Below the pieces are notes generated by a model. The model was not told the DNA's origin, ran no database searches, and saw nothing but the letters and a program-made list of their open reading frames with translations. From positions 24,748 to 88,747 of the forward strand of contig VXBM01001329.1 of NCBI GenBank assembly GCA_013400155.1: a stretch of DNA of 64,000 bases, given 5' to 3'. A program made the translations under genes and the position numbers. Source of the stretch: Helopsaltes ochotensis (Eukaryota; Chordata; Aves; Passeriformes; Locustellidae). Positions 24,801 to 39,800 of this stretch are shown piece by piece (position 1 is the first letter of the stretch; each line of letters begins with the position of its first letter).

Positions 24801-27800
24801 TTTAAATCCAAACTGTTGGTGTGTACTGAGTTGGATAAAAGCAATAACAAAAACCGGGTTTTTAATGAAAGTAATATTGTGGTATGATAAGAGATGAAGG
24901 GTACTAGGTTTGTTTTTCCTACTGTGTATTTAGGGAATTACTGTAAATATTAGATGTATTTTTAAATTAAGATTATATTCAGTGTGAGAATTTAAAATTA
25001 TATATGTGGAAGTTGAGTTCAGTTGGGGAATAAGCAAAATGTTTTCTTGAAGGGGATGCTGAGCAATGTCTGCATATTTAAGTAGGTCTGGAAAAGAGCT
25101 GAAAGCTGATTAAACATATAATTCTTTCTCTCTTGTATTCAGGAAATTGTTTCGTTTAGTTATAGATCTGTCAATACAAAACCAAAGTGTTTTCATTAAC
25201 TAATAGGAAACAAATGAAAATGCTCTTTCATTAGGCATCTCCTTTTTTTTCCTCAATATTAGTATTTTTTGCCTTTTTTAAAGGAAAGGCCAATGAGCAC
25301 ACAGGGTCCAGTTGTCAGGTATTTCACCTGAATGTTAAATTCAGAATCTGTCTACAGTGAAATGACATGGGTTAATAGTTTAATTTCCTTCAAGGTACTT
25401 CCGTATTACATATTGTGATACATAAATGACAGAATTGTAATTACTCGACCATTTGCAGTCTACTGTCAACCATCGAGTTGTAAATAAACCTGTCCCTGAC
25501 TACTTCTGGCAGCTTCTGCTGCAGCATGACACAGAGTATGCTTAGTAAGAAATTAATGTTAAGGTTGAAAGGTGGATATGAGAATTGGATCCTTCTTGCA
25601 AAATGTACTGGAAATTTTTATTACCCGAATTCCTGTATTATCGATGTTACTTTAGCTACCCTTATATCTGCATTTCTTTTAGAGGGTATGTGCCACATAC
25701 AAACCTTTTTTCTTTCCCTTTTGATGATCCACTTACATTTTTGGGACATCCTGTTTAGTTATTTTGGTGTTTGCGCATTGATTACTTCAGTCGTCTTTCA
25801 TCTCTTACTGCATCCATTTTCACGCGTCTTTGGATTTGCTTTTGTTTTAGTGCTGCGGTGGTATGCTTGGGCTATTTATACAAAAAATTGGGAAGAATTT
25901 TGGGAAACAGTTTTACTGACACCGTTGGGAATGTGCTTAAAGCAATGAAGAATGCAGAGGTATTGGAACAGCATGTTTAAAAAATGACTGGAAAAATAAA
26001 AGAATTTTTACTGTTGGTAGCTGGACCACTGAATAAGAGAAAATGCATGAAACCAAAATACAAAAAAAAGTCGTGACAAGTCAGATAAAAATCAGCGTCT
26101 AAATTCTAGAAGTACCGGAGTTAATGGATTATGATTATTAAAGGATGGGTTATAGCTTTTCTTTATCTGATTTCGTGAAAGTACTTGATGATTTAGAAAA
26201 TTTAATTGAGAGAGAACATTTTTTCTATAGCTCATACTTTATGTTTTGAGTTTTATAATTGTAATTATTGCTTTTCAGTAGAACAAAGAATCACTTTTTT
26301 CATTTGCTCATAGAGTTTTGGGGCAAGTTATCTGCTTTAACTCATTTCAGTATAAGTAGTTTTCTAAGACAGCCATTTTTTACCTATTTCAGTAGTTGGC
26401 ATTTTGTATTTCCAAAGAACTTAGGGTTACAAAACTTTAACATTTCTCTTTTTCATTTTCCAGTCTCAAGGTCGTTATGAAATCATGCTTAGTTTGCAAA
26501 ATATATTAAATGGTTTAGGAGCTGCTGCTATCCCCTGTCATAGAGATATTTACAAAGCTGCCCGATCGTGTTTGACAGATCGATCCATGGCTGTCCGCTG
26601 TGCTGCTGCAAAGGTAAATTGCTCCAATAGCTGTTTTAAGTAGCTCCCTAAAACATAATATTCTGTTTTAGTGATTATTGAACACGGAAGTAAAAACACT
26701 GTTTGTTTATCTTATCAAAGAAACAAAACATTGTTTCTTTGATATTAACTTGGCAGAAAAAATTCAAGTAATTTTGTATGAAGCAAGGTGCTTATTTTGT
26801 TAGGGAGATCTCGTGTATTACATAGAAAACTAAAGTTTTTACTGAGTGCCTTTCATGTCAAAACACTTTTATTTCCCTTTTTTTGTCTAGTGTCTTCTTG
26901 AACTTCAGAATGAAGCAGTATTTATGTGGAGTACAGACTTGGATAGTGTTGTTACCTTATGTTTTAAATCCTTTGAAGGTTCCAATTATGATGTACGATT
27001 AGCAGTTTCAAAACTTTTAGGCACAATATTGGCTAGAGCTCTAACATCTAAGCAGAAAACAGGTAAAGTATGTGCTTTCTTTGCTGATTCCTCATCTGTA
27101 AAAATCTGTCAGATGGTAAGAAACTCTCAAGTTCTGTTCAAGCCTGAAGTAAAACCACATTGTAAGCTTCTTCTGACTGTTCATATCTTTGGTTTGATCT
27201 TTTTCCTAACTTTTTTCTGGTGAAGTGCTGTGGTTTTGGTTGTACCTCTCTATCTTTATAAAATAGTGAACAATGGGAAGTAGTTAGTAAAACCTTTTCT
27301 CCGCTATGAGATTGTTATTGTATGGAGAGAAATTAGTAAATTCAGGAATTTAAAAGCAATATTAATTTAAGCAGTTTAGAAATAACTAAGATTTGAGGCA
27401 GTCTCTCCGTCAAACTAAAAAGTTAAGGATACCTTCAAGCTGTTTTTCTGCAGTAATCAATACAACATCTGGATTGTCAGTGGATAGATATGATCAGAAG
27501 CAGAAATTAACAGGCAGTTTTGTCCACACAACAGCCATGTAACAGGTTTTTTCTGCAAACAGTACTTGAGTTAGCTGAAGTTACCTGGAACAAAATTATC
27601 ATCTCCAATACTTTGTGTGATTCAGACTGAGTAGTTCTAGTCTTAGAAGCCCCAAGTTAAATACCTAATTGTAATCTAAGCAAAATGTAACAGGATGCAG
27701 GATAAATGTGATTCAGAATGATTGTGCTGCTTTTAATGGCCACAGAGAAGACCTTCAATGCAACAACCAGCAAATACCAAATTTCATGCCTTTAAGCCCA

Positions 27801-30800
27801 ATGTACTGTCTTTCAAAACACTTGAGGCTGTGTATTTGCATTGTAGAATCTGAAGTCTTGGTTTACAAATTATTTCCCCCAGAATTTTTTTGAGAACTAC
27901 TGTGTTACAGAAAAAAATCAGTACTTATCTTTTCTCACTAAAATAAAAAAATAATATTCTGACCTCTTTATAGACTCATTAGTTTCCTTTAATCTATGTG
28001 AGCAATGTACTTGTTATTTCTAAGGCTCTAAGGTTATATAAGAAGCTTATAAATTATTTGGTTGGCTATTTCAAGGAGTTTTGTCCTTATTTTAGTTATT
28101 TTTAGTTAAAAAGAAGTTAGAGCTAAGTGGGACAGAAGCTAGATGGGGACTAGAAGGGGCTTGGTGAGAGGTGGAGGGAGCTGTACATGAAGAAATTTGT
28201 AGTCCTGAAATTTGTGCATTGGGTCTGATAACTTGCTGATATTGAGGGGGTTTTAATTTTTTTCTGGACATCTTTATGTCAAATCTTCTCATTCCTTTTC
28301 TCATTTGAATCCTTGAGAGAGAATGAAAAATGCAGTGAAAATTTTAGGTCAGTTTATACCGTGTGCTGTCGTTGTGCTAAGTTTACACGTACATGTCCTA
28401 GCATGTATTTTAAACGAACTTTCTATCAAGAAATAAAGCATTGGAATAGGAATTGGGAATGGATAATTTTCCTAAACAATTGCAAGCATGTTTTATTTTT
28501 CTCACTGTTTTAGAGAACTATCTTAATGCTAAGGTGACTTGATATTTTTTCTAAGAGAACCTGTAGTTGTGCCTTTACCTGGCCAAGTGTAGCAAAAAGG
28601 GATCTGCCCTGTCTGAGGTTTGGAATAGAGGTTCTCTTTGCTGGTAAGCTGGAATATGTAAGAACCAGGGCTTTCATGAAGCTATGGGTGGTAGGAGTAG
28701 ACCTTATAGACCTTTTTGCAGAGGGAGCATATGTCGAGCTGATCATGGGTTAAGATGTCAATTTGCCAAGAGCATTTTCTGGTTATTACAAAGGTGTTTA
28801 TTACATAAATGCATCAGTCTCAAAAGCATGAGTTCTAAATGCGGTGTTAACAAAAACTACAATACTTAGAGTTACAGTGAGAGAATACTTAAAGTTACAG
28901 CAAGGTGAAAAGCGATTTAACAGATTACTTAAAGTTACAGTATTTAGCATACTAGTGAGATAAAGACGACTTTACAACAACTTAACAAAGTTACAACCAC
29001 AGGAAAACAGAGTGACGGGGAGAAATCACCTCAAGGGGAANNNNNNNNNNNNNNNNNNNNNNNNNNNNNNNNNNNNNNNNNNNNNNNNNNNNNNNNNNNN
29101 NNNNNNNNNNNNNNNNNNNNNNNNNNNNNNNNNNNNNNNNNNNNNNNNNNNNNNNNNNNNNNNNNNNNNNNNNNNNNNNNNNNNNNNNNNNNNNNNNNNN
29201 NNNNNNNNNNNNNNNNNNNNNNNNNNNNNNNNNNNNNNNNNNNNNNNNNNNNNNNNNNNNNNNNNNNNNNNNNNNNNNNNNNNNNNNNNNNNNNNNNNNN
29301 NNNNNNNNNNNNNNNNNNNNNNNNNNNNNNNNNNNNNNNNNNNNNNNNNNNNNNNNNNNNNNNNNNNNNNNNNNNNNNNNNNNNNNNNNNNNNNNNNNNN
29401 NNNNNNNNNNNNNNNNNNNNNNNNNNNNNNNNNNNNNNNNNNNNNNNNNNNNNNNNNNNNNNNNNNNNNNNNNNNNNNNNNNNNNNNNNNNNNNNNNNNN
29501 NNNNNNNNNNNNNNNNNNNNNNNNNNNNNNNNNNNNNNNNNNNNNNNNNNNNNNNNNNNNNNNNNNNNNNNNNNNNNNNNNNNNNNNNNNNNNNNNNNNN
29601 NNNNNNNNNNNNNNNNNNNNNNNNNNNNNNNNNNNNNNNNNNNNNNNNNNACACAAACTCCCACAAGCATAGATAGTAAATACTGAAGGTGGGTAAATAT
29701 AAGTATGCATATCAAGTAATGGCTTGAATTACTTAAAGGTAGTTAAAACAGAAAAGCTTGAGAAATTGTGTGTTTGGTGGAGCACTGAGAGCTAAAACGT
29801 CCTAGTTTCTCTTGTGAAGTTATGTTCAAGCAATATTTGGATTTGATTGTGCTACTGAGTTTGTGTGAATTATTTTTACTAAAATTAAGAGAGTTGAAAC
29901 TCTACTTCTAAAATGTAGCAAGATTTTTGAACTATTCTTCTAAAGATGTATGTCTATTCTTAGCATCCGCCAAGCATAACTTGCGCAGAATCTCTTTGGA
30001 AGATGTGATGGAGCTATTGGGAACTGGATTTCTGCGTGGAAGTTGTGGATTCCTACGAGCCAGTGGTGATATGTTGAAAGGGACCAGTTCAGTCAGCAGA
30101 GATGTTAGAGTTGGAGTCACCCAGGTTTGGATTACATCAGTTATGATTTTCTGAGATTGCTAAACATTTGTATAATTGCTTTGCTCTGTGTGTATCTTTT
30201 CTTTCATCCTTTTTTTGTATTTTTAATGAAATGTATCTATTTGAAAATAAGGATTTATGTCTTGAGTCACACTAGAAAGAAAAGAAAAAAAGATATCTGA
30301 TATTGTTTATTGTTTACCCAAGAGTTTGACATTTTAAAAATTAAATATGTACTACTTGTGAAAGCTTCACATGATATGAATTTCAAATGAGTGATATAAA
30401 TAAATCCCTCGATTTTTGAATTTAGAAATATTTCCTTACGTTTGAAAATTAAAGGGAGAAGTTACAAGAAATTTTTCAACTTGAAATAATTTCCTCCTGT
30501 ATAGGGAATTCCAAGTTAGTTCTGAAAGGATGGTTCTGCTTTGAGTTAATGCATGAAAAGTAAGGAAAACAGAATTTAGTGGAAAAAACCCAGCATCTAT
30601 TTTGCTGTTCCAGGATGCTCAAAGCAGAGAATCTTGCAAACTGAACAGGACTGAAGCCAGGCTATGTAGTGCCTGCTGGTAAAAACAGTATAAATTTTTC
30701 AGATAATATTTACAGGATTAATCCAACCTGATAGTATCTTTAATGCAAACATGTTGAATTGTCGATACTCAAATGTGAAACCTGTGAATCAAGACTTAAG

Positions 30801-33800
30801 GTCATGATGAACATTTGTGTGTCAAATAGCTGGATTGTTTTAGTACATTACATTTAGTCCCACAGCTATATGATAACCACCTTTGCCATAAGGCAGTCAG
30901 TACGTTTCAACTTCTGTGCAATTGATGTTTAAATTAGCTTGAATTACTGCTACAAGCTGCCACATTTTGCAGTGAAACAGCTAGAAGGTGCTACAAATTG
31001 TCTTCTGTGCACAGGTCCTGCTGAGTGAAAGCATTAACTTTTGGCAGAGAGAACAGAAAAGCTAGGGTACAGTAAGACCTTGACGCCTCTTTGCCTAGAA
31101 AATGCATACCAGAGATTTCTAGGGTGTTCTGTATATGTGGTAATTTTATTAGTTTTCCAGGAATATATCAGATATCTCGGTTCTATGTTTTGACTATTTA
31201 TACTGGTTTTTGGAAATTGTCTCCTTTTTCATGCATGTCTGTGTTAACACAGTAGTACCTGTGCTAGATGGTACACTCAAACTGTACCAGAACAGTTTAA
31301 ATAGTGCAATATTTCTACCAAAAAAGATTGAAAAATTGTGAATTTATCAGTGGTTGTGAATAGAAAACACTTGCAGTTATAAGATGTATTAATTAGTGAG
31401 TTGCATCTTATTTAAATGCAAAAATAAGAAAGACTCTGAAGATGACTTCTTATATGTGGAAGATTTTATATTTGTTCAAGCCAGAGTTTAAGACAAAGCC
31501 GTGGCAGTATCACTCTTCACAAGTCTTTATCCTGTTCAATTCCTCAGGTTTCAAATCTGTAAAACCAGGGTAATGTACTGATGCATTATGAAGCCTAAGT
31601 AGTATTTATCAAGAACAATAAGCTGCTAACAGGATCTAATAGTATAATTATTTTGTCTACAATAGTTCCCTTTCTTGTACATGAGTAATTTGGTTGTTAA
31701 TGTTAGACACAAGACAAAGTATGTTTGAGGCAGATACAGAAGTTGAGTGATGTAAGCAGTAGTTGTGAACTTTCTTATGAGGAATTTTGTGTGTTCATTT
31801 GCATATTCTCATTTTTTGTATTCAGTTTTCTTGATCTATTCATTAAAAAAATCCAACATATGCACATAGAAGGCAATTGTAGGGGAGCTTATTGTGTGGT
31901 GAAATAAATGGTCTTGTGGTGATTAGATTTGTAAAGTGATTCTGCATTCTTTCTCTTTGTGGTGACAAACACAGTCTTTTTATGGTACCTCCATTGCAAG
32001 GCAAACTATTAAAAATTCATTGAGTTGAAGAACAGTGCTGGGGGCTGCAAATATTCCCTGATTCAGATCCTTTAATAACCAAATTTTCTCTGGGTTATGG
32101 GTTATAGTTTTGTAACATAGTAGTTCTTAAAATGCATTCATACATTAAATTTGGGGTTCATGTGCAGAATGTTAAATAGCTGGAAGCTGTTGTTCAGTGA
32201 GACCAAACACAATGTTTTACATAACAAGTGACTGTGCAGGGTAAACTGCCATTTCTCACACTCTGGAATGAGATGACATGGGCAAGCAGCTTGAAATAAC
32301 TTACAGTCAAAGCAGGCTGCAATATTACTAGTGCAGAATCACTGAGTATGCTAAGATGGAAGGGACCCTTAACAGTTTTGATAGTAATTTAAATTATTTT
32401 AAAAATTAATATATAGATATTTATATATATAAAAAATTGCAGATACACTAGAAGTGAGAGCATATGTGATTTATGGATGTATAAATGTATAAATATTTCA
32501 GTTTAGTGTTCTAGTTGTGTCAATGTGAAGATTTAAAAAAATAAGTTTGTAGGATAGTTAGCAGTGAATTTCCAGATATTTTGCTCTAAAATATGTTTCT
32601 TTTCAAATCTCTCTCAGGCATATGTGGTATTTGTCTCTACATTAGGAGCACAATGGCTTGAAAGGAACTTCTCTGCCTTCCTAGCCCATATTCTAGATCT
32701 TGTGTCTCAGTCTCACCCTAAGGCTATTCAGAGTCCGATGGATGCTATCGGCTGTCGCCGCTGTGTTTCGTTCATCCTTCGAGCTACAGTAGGAGGCCTG
32801 CTCGGGGAAAAGGCTCAGATTGCAGCTGCCAAGGAGATTTGTCAGGCCATCTGGAAACTGAAGAAAGTTGTAGGTATGGGACTAACAAGATTATCTTTTC
32901 AAGCCTCTGTGTTTCCTTTTTTAAGTGATTGTCCAACTACCTAATCCAGAGTCTGCAGAAATAAAACATATAGTGCTGATTTATTACTGTGATAATGTAC
33001 AGGGCTTTTGATGGACTGCTTTGTTTTTAGCTTGGGCTGTTATTTGCTTGTGTGTGTCTGTGTTCTTGTATGTGTACCCACACAGGTATATACAGATTTT
33101 TTAACACTTTGTTCCTGGCAAATGTTATTTTAACCATTAACAGATGAAATAATTGTAGTAATAGTATACAGACAATATTGTAAAGTAAGTTAGGTTGGCA
33201 GATAATGCATGTCTAGTTAGATCCTGCCTTCCTATTCAGAGCAGTTGACACTACTGAAGGTTCAGAAAAGAAGCATTTGTTCCTAAATGACAAATGAGCA
33301 TTTCTCCTGGAGAAAACAGATCTCTTTCATGATAAGGTTTAGTACACTGCTTCCAGAAAAAGCCTCTGATCTTCCACTGCTATCCTTCTGGAGGAGAAGA
33401 ATCATGGGCATAACCTGTAGTCCTCTGGTGTACAGCTGCATATTGTATCTGAATTAAATATCTAAATGTTTTGTGTCTAAACAGACATAATGATTTGTGT
33501 CTCAAAAAATGAACTTTCAAAAAACATCATATTTTTCCCTCCCTCTTTATTCCATGTCTCTGCCTTCTTGCTTACTCTTGCAGGATTTCGTTCTTTTCTT
33601 CCCTTTCTTTTTTTCCTAGGACACAGTAAAATATGATAAGTTGTATCAAAGTATATCTTCTTCAAGTTACTTTGGGTGGGGCAGACTATAGCACTCTTCT
33701 TGCTAGCTGCTGTTCCCCATCATGTAAAGATAAGCAATTTGGTATTTTCCATTTATCCACACTCTTGCCTCACAGATGTTACTATACCATCCTTTCAGTA

Positions 33801-36800
33801 AAAGAAATTTACTTGTCTCAGTGAAGGTATCCCATTATAAAAATGGTAATGATAAAAGCTTATTTAGTAATAGAAACAAGTTCTCTTGGCAAAAACCTTT
33901 CTCCTATCTGTTTGTTTGATTTTGGTAATGATTTTCTTGTATTGTATTATCAGATGCTGCAATGAGTGACAGTAACTTGGAAACAAAAATTAATACAACA
34001 GATGTAACAGCAAGTCAACATGTGCTTGTGTGTGCACTTCAGGAACTGGGAAGTCTCATTCATGGCTTAGGAACAACAGCAGCACCATTACTGCAAGACT
34101 CCAGTACAGGTACAAGCCCTGAATTATTTTGTGAACCAGAGTACTAATTAAATTTATGTTTGTTCGTTCACTGTGGTCTTCTTTGATTTCTCATGGCTAT
34201 TCTTCTGGTGCTGAGTCTCCTAACCAGGATCCTCCATTGTTCTTGTATTATTTTCTGTTTTCTTCCAATAAACTTAAAGAAAAAGGGGGAGGAGGGAAAG
34301 TTGATGGCCTTACATGCTGTAGGAAAATTTCAGACATTGCCCAAAGTGTTCTGTATCTTTCCTAACCTGTACAAGTATGTTAATTTAAAAAAAAAATCAT
34401 CTTTATCAAATTTTATTCAATTAAGAGTTGTATTTAAGGTCCAACACTTTATAATGTTTACAATAGAACAATTAGATTGAGCTGGGTACTTTTATTGTTC
34501 TCATTTAGTTGCATCCATGGCATGGATTTCTGCTTCCTTACAGAAGCTTACAGACATTTTCCGTGCATGTTGGGGGATAACTGTGCAATACATTAGGTTT
34601 TCTCCACAGTGTTACTTTTCATCCAGGATAAATTTTTCTAAAAGTAACTTAATTATTTAAATCTGTTACAATTACTTAAAAATAAAAAACAATAATGTTA
34701 CCACCGAGCACAGCCAAAGGAAGAGATACAGACACTCAGAAGGTGGAAGAGCAAAAAGAGGCTGACCTTTATTCTGACTCCATTATATACATCCTTCATT
34801 CCAAGCATGGATTGGTCGAGAGTGTTGTCACCTCTCCAATTCTACTGGACAAACTAACAATCTATCATTCTTCTCCTCCTCCATGAAAATATGTAAACAA
34901 TTGTTGTTTATACTTAGAAGCGTGAGAAACTTGTTACAAAAATAAAAACACATCAGAAAGCTAAAAAACCAAAGCAACACAACAATGCTTTTTCAGGAGA
35001 AGTTTAGAAATTGGATCACGTTATGTTTGCCAGTCCCATGTATACGTTTTTGCATGTTTGACAATCTGCCTGCCTGTTTCTTAAATGTGTTTATGCATTT
35101 TATTTTTCAGGTGTTCTGGAAGCAGTTATTTCTGTCATTCTTCACCCCAGCATTTCAGTTAGACTGACAGCAGCTTGGTGCTTGCGCTGTATTGCGGTAG
35201 CACTGCCCTCTTATGTGTCCCTGCTGTTGGATCGTTGCATTGAACGTCTCAGTGCATTGAAATCCTGCCCAGAAGCAGTAACTGGCTATAGTTTTGCTGT
35301 TGCTGCTTTGCTGGGTGCAGTAAAACATTGTCCTTTAGGAATTCCACATGGAAAAGGGAAGGTACGGTCTGAATACTTTATATATAGACTGTCCTTATAT
35401 TTTTTTGCAGTGGTATTTGCATGTTTTCTTTGTGGTGGTGGTACTGATGAGATACTTCGGTTCCTCAAAAGAGGACTTTGAAGCATACCATGACCCAAAA
35501 ATGCATGTGTTTTTCTCATATGTATCAGGAGCAGAAATTCCTGTTTCTTGGGAATGACTCTCAAGTGTACAGGTTAGTCAGTCTTACAGGAATAACTGCA
35601 ATTATGTATTATCTTGAAAATCTTTGGTCAAGTCCAACAGATACACACTTTTATTTTATTTTACAGAACATAACAGACATCAGCTTCTTGCATTAACTCA
35701 GGCTAAGATGCCCATCTCCTCACTAGTACAGATAGAAGATGCTGTGATCTGAATTTTTAAGGATATGTAGTTGTAGAAATAAAGACTGGGGGAAGGAGCT
35801 GTTTCCATCTTAATGGGAACATTATCTGCTGAGTTACTCGTGTTTGGAAAACTGTGGCAGATCACAAATGTCAGCAATACATGCTAATTTTTTGCATAGT
35901 GTAGAAACTTAAATTCTTTCTTCTGAATATAACTGTTTCAGTGTCAGTGGGCATTAAGAACATTCTGGACATTCAGAGTCCTGCCTGATGAACGTTTCCT
36001 TGTGATTGCTGAAAGATCATGTGGAGAGATCAAAACAAATGTAGTTTTCCCATTTATATAGATAAGAAATGCCATTCAAATACTATGCACCTAAGCAGAG
36101 CTGAGGTTTCTGTTTAACAGAGAAACATAATTCTTAACAAAGATTTCTTTTGGAGGAATATAATAGGATGAAATAGGGCTAGGGAGGAGGTATGGGAGGG
36201 CACAAAAAAAAAAAAGGGAGGAACACTGTATTCTGTACTAAGATGGCAGGGGAAAGAACAGAACATTTGACAAAAGCCCTTTTCTGCTCTCTCCTAGGAA
36301 CACTGCCAGATTCCAGACTAGCTCCTCTTCTGAGGAGCAGATAAGGACCAGTGTTAAATAGAGCAGTTTTGACAGGGAAATATGAAGCATAGACAATAGT
36401 GATCTGCAGAGAAGTTGTTTTACATTAATGGATTGTCTTTTGAGAGGGCAGTTATAGCTGCAGGTGGAACTTAAAAAAATAAAATAATTAGTGAGTTTAT
36501 ATATATTTAACATTCAGTCCTATTGCTTATAATTCAGTTTAACAAAAATCCTTCATACATAAGGCATTCCTCCTAGTACACAGAGAAAAATTATCATTAA
36601 ATTACATCCTTTCTAGGCTGTATGCTTTACAGGTAGTTTAAGTATACTGAGTTTTTAGTGATTTTTAGTAGTATAATTTAAAATAGTACTGTTTTATTTT
36701 AGAATCGAATGTATTAACTCTCTCAGGAATCTATAAAAATACGTTTCTTCTTTTACGACCACCTGGTAGCATTATGGAATTGGGGAAACTAATACTTTCA

Positions 36801-39800
36801 GATTGGAAAGAAGATTTCAAATGAAGTTTTGGAAGTGTAAAAATCTCAAACATGCACGAAGCAAACTTTGATGTGCAACCTTTCATGACATTTTAAGTGA
36901 ATTTCATGAAAAAAAATTATATAAGGATGCTTTCTATACTGAAGCTTTTTAATGATACTTTTGATAATGATACTTCTTACTTGGAATACTGTCTTACGAG
37001 CACTTTGTTTTGGAGACTGGATGATGGTGAGTTGTAAGATATTTTTTGGCATCTGTGAAACATAATTGAAGCAAACTACATGCAGAATACTTACAGCATT
37101 TGTAGCCATACTGTGGTAATTGTGCATGGACACAAGGGTGTTCCTCCATGTAAGGTGTAGGAACCTTTTGGTAACAAAAGGTAAGTGGAGTCACCTTGCA
37201 TTTAGCACATAGCAGGCACGTGCAATTATTCTGGAGCAGCTAAAATAGGATTAATTCTAACTATATTGTTTTCATTTATTTGTCAGTCATACCATTTGTT
37301 GATTTGAAAAATGGTCAGAGAATGATAGACTTTACTCTGAAACAAGGATAAAAAGATAGTTAATTCTTCTGAGCTGTAATTCATAGATGTGCACACATTG
37401 TGACATAAATAGAATATCAGAACATTTCTATCCTTCCAATACATGTTCCTGTGGAAATTATCAGTTGTCATTTTACTGCTGATAAAAGAGAGGGTACAAA
37501 GGGGCACAGTAACTTACCCAGTACTCCAGAGAACTGCTGAAGACATCCCAGATGAGTACTGAAGTCAAGAATTCATGAGTCTTGAGTTTATTGCCATAGC
37601 GTAAGAGAAAGATGGCATTCTTCCTCTGAGAGCAAGAGAACAGGATTAGGTATTATACCAAATAGTATTGAAAAAACAATTGGTAGTTACCAAAATGTGA
37701 TGCCATGTTTTTCTCTTTTACTTTGAAGGTAATCATGACAGTAGCAGAGGATTTGTTGTGTTCTGCTTCTCAGAACAGTCGCATTTCACTGCAGCGAATG
37801 CAGGCTGGATGGCTCTTGATAGCTGCTCTCATGGCATTAGGTAGTGGCTTCCTACAATTTTTCTTAATCTGTGTTAAGGTGTTCAGTGTTCTGTCTCTTG
37901 ATTTTCAGTTCGAGGTTTTGTCTAGTTTACTGCTGCAAAATAATTTTACAAACCCCAAATGTTGGAATATTTAGAAAAACCTACTGAGATAAAAATTTTC
38001 TTTCAAATTTGCTATTAGTTCATTGGGAGCAATATCTGAAAAATAGTGACTGGAGTGGGACTGCTGTTAATTAAATGTAGATGATAAATATCAAAGTGAA
38101 TCTAACCAAATGTCCTAGTGGTCATGAAGAATTTTAAAATATTTGTCACAGAAAAAAATGAGCTAACCATTTCTATTTCCCTCTTGTCAGGCATTTGAAA
38201 TCTTACAGAACTTTCTAAGATGTATTAATGGTCAGATTATTGACTGTGATCAGTAAATTACTAATGAAGAATATATTTTATTTGCTTTGGTCATATTTTT
38301 AATGTTTTCAGGTATTACTTCTGCCTAACAACTCCATTTTTTTTCTTACATTGTTATACTTAATTAACCTAAAAAAAAGTTTGCTTTTCTGAACATCACT
38401 GTTAGTTCTTACATCTCTTTTATGCTGGTGATTCACCAGTCTGTACTTTGTAAAACAGAAATTGTAGTTGCTTTGGTGACATACTAGTAAATGTGTCAAT
38501 GGGTATTAGTTATATATGAAAATGAAGTATCAAAACAGTAAATATTTGAGAAATTGCATATGAGAAGGCTGGGAAAGTAGCATATGGTTTTGTTCACTCC
38601 TGTAAAGATTTTGGGAACACAATAAAAAAAAGAAGGAAAGAAAATTGAATTTTATTAATCCTTGCATTGGCCTGACAACTGCCAACATTTACAGGTCCTG
38701 CAGTTGTCCAACATCATCTGCCACGAATGCTGTTACTGTGGAAGTGCATCTTTCCATCATCTCCTAAAGACCTAGAAACCGAGAAGACACGAGGAGATGC
38801 ATTTACCTGGCAAGTAACACTGGAAGGTCGTGCTGGTGCCCTTTGTGGTAAGCAGGATTTACTGTCATTCTCTGCATATTTATAATTGGGCTCTTGGTTA
38901 ATTTTCCTTCTGAAAGAACAAGGACACTTCTTACTGATTTTTTTTTTTCACTAGATGGTAAAGGCTATATTCACTCCCCAACATACATGGCTGTATATCA
39001 ATATTTACATATAAATGTATGTTTCATTTTTGTGGAAAAGAACAAATAATAAACAAACAAAACAAAACAACCAAAAAAAAAAAAAAAAGAAAAAGAAAAA
39101 GAAAAAAACAACACCCCCCCAAAAAATCCCACCAACCCCAAGAGAGTTTTTTCCTCTCCTTCTAATCAGTTGATTTTCACATAATAAATGGTAGTCAGGG
39201 AGGTTGCTTCTCTTGTTTAGCAAACAAATCACAGTAATGACTGAAGATCCATAGCAGAATATGTTCTGTTGTTTATACAGTGTGTTATGTTTGGAAAATA
39301 GTGGTTCTGTTTCCTACCAGGTAACTTACTATAAGCAAAATAGAATTGGTGAGTCATTCCAATATGTTTGTGAAAGTGGAAGGACTTGGGTAAAAATTGC
39401 GAATAGGTAGTTGCAATTCTCAGCCAGGAAAGAGCTTTGAATGTGGCTGCTCTCTGGTAGATTGATTTTTTTTTTATCATGAAATACTGTGAATTTGGGT
39501 TTCCAAGAAATTGCCCCAGTATCTCCAAATACTTAACGTGTTTCAGTCTTGTATTCTAGAGTATTAAAGCACCCCTCTCTCTCACTATTAAGATGCTTCA
39601 CAAAGTGGAATTTAATAGTAATTTAATTTTAGAAATACCTAAACAATTAACATTCAAATATTTTCTTCTTTAGTAAATAGGTATTTAATACAGTAGATTC
39701 TTTAGGTGCTTTTGAAAATTAAATTCAAGTTTAGTTTTCTGTAAATTATATAGATATTAATTGGTTTCTAGAGTACAGTAATAGAACTAAATTTTGATGG

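Larger units (their letters stand above)
27063..29963 (+). other. HEATR5A: HEATR5A intron 6, with assembly gap
   Basis: A 2.9-kb intron carrying a 610-base N-gap. A degenerate repeat lies left of the gap (28862-28995). Sequence around 28540-28860 has some look of an interspersed repeat, but I cannot assign a family. Confidence 0.85.

Noticed and set aside
26924..27223. Exon 6 frame continuing about 160 bases into the intron
   Set aside because: The conserved protein resumes in exon 7 at matching phase, so the extension is intron read-through.
28991..29715. ORFs of over 200 codons across the second gap
   Set aside because: They consist almost entirely of N.
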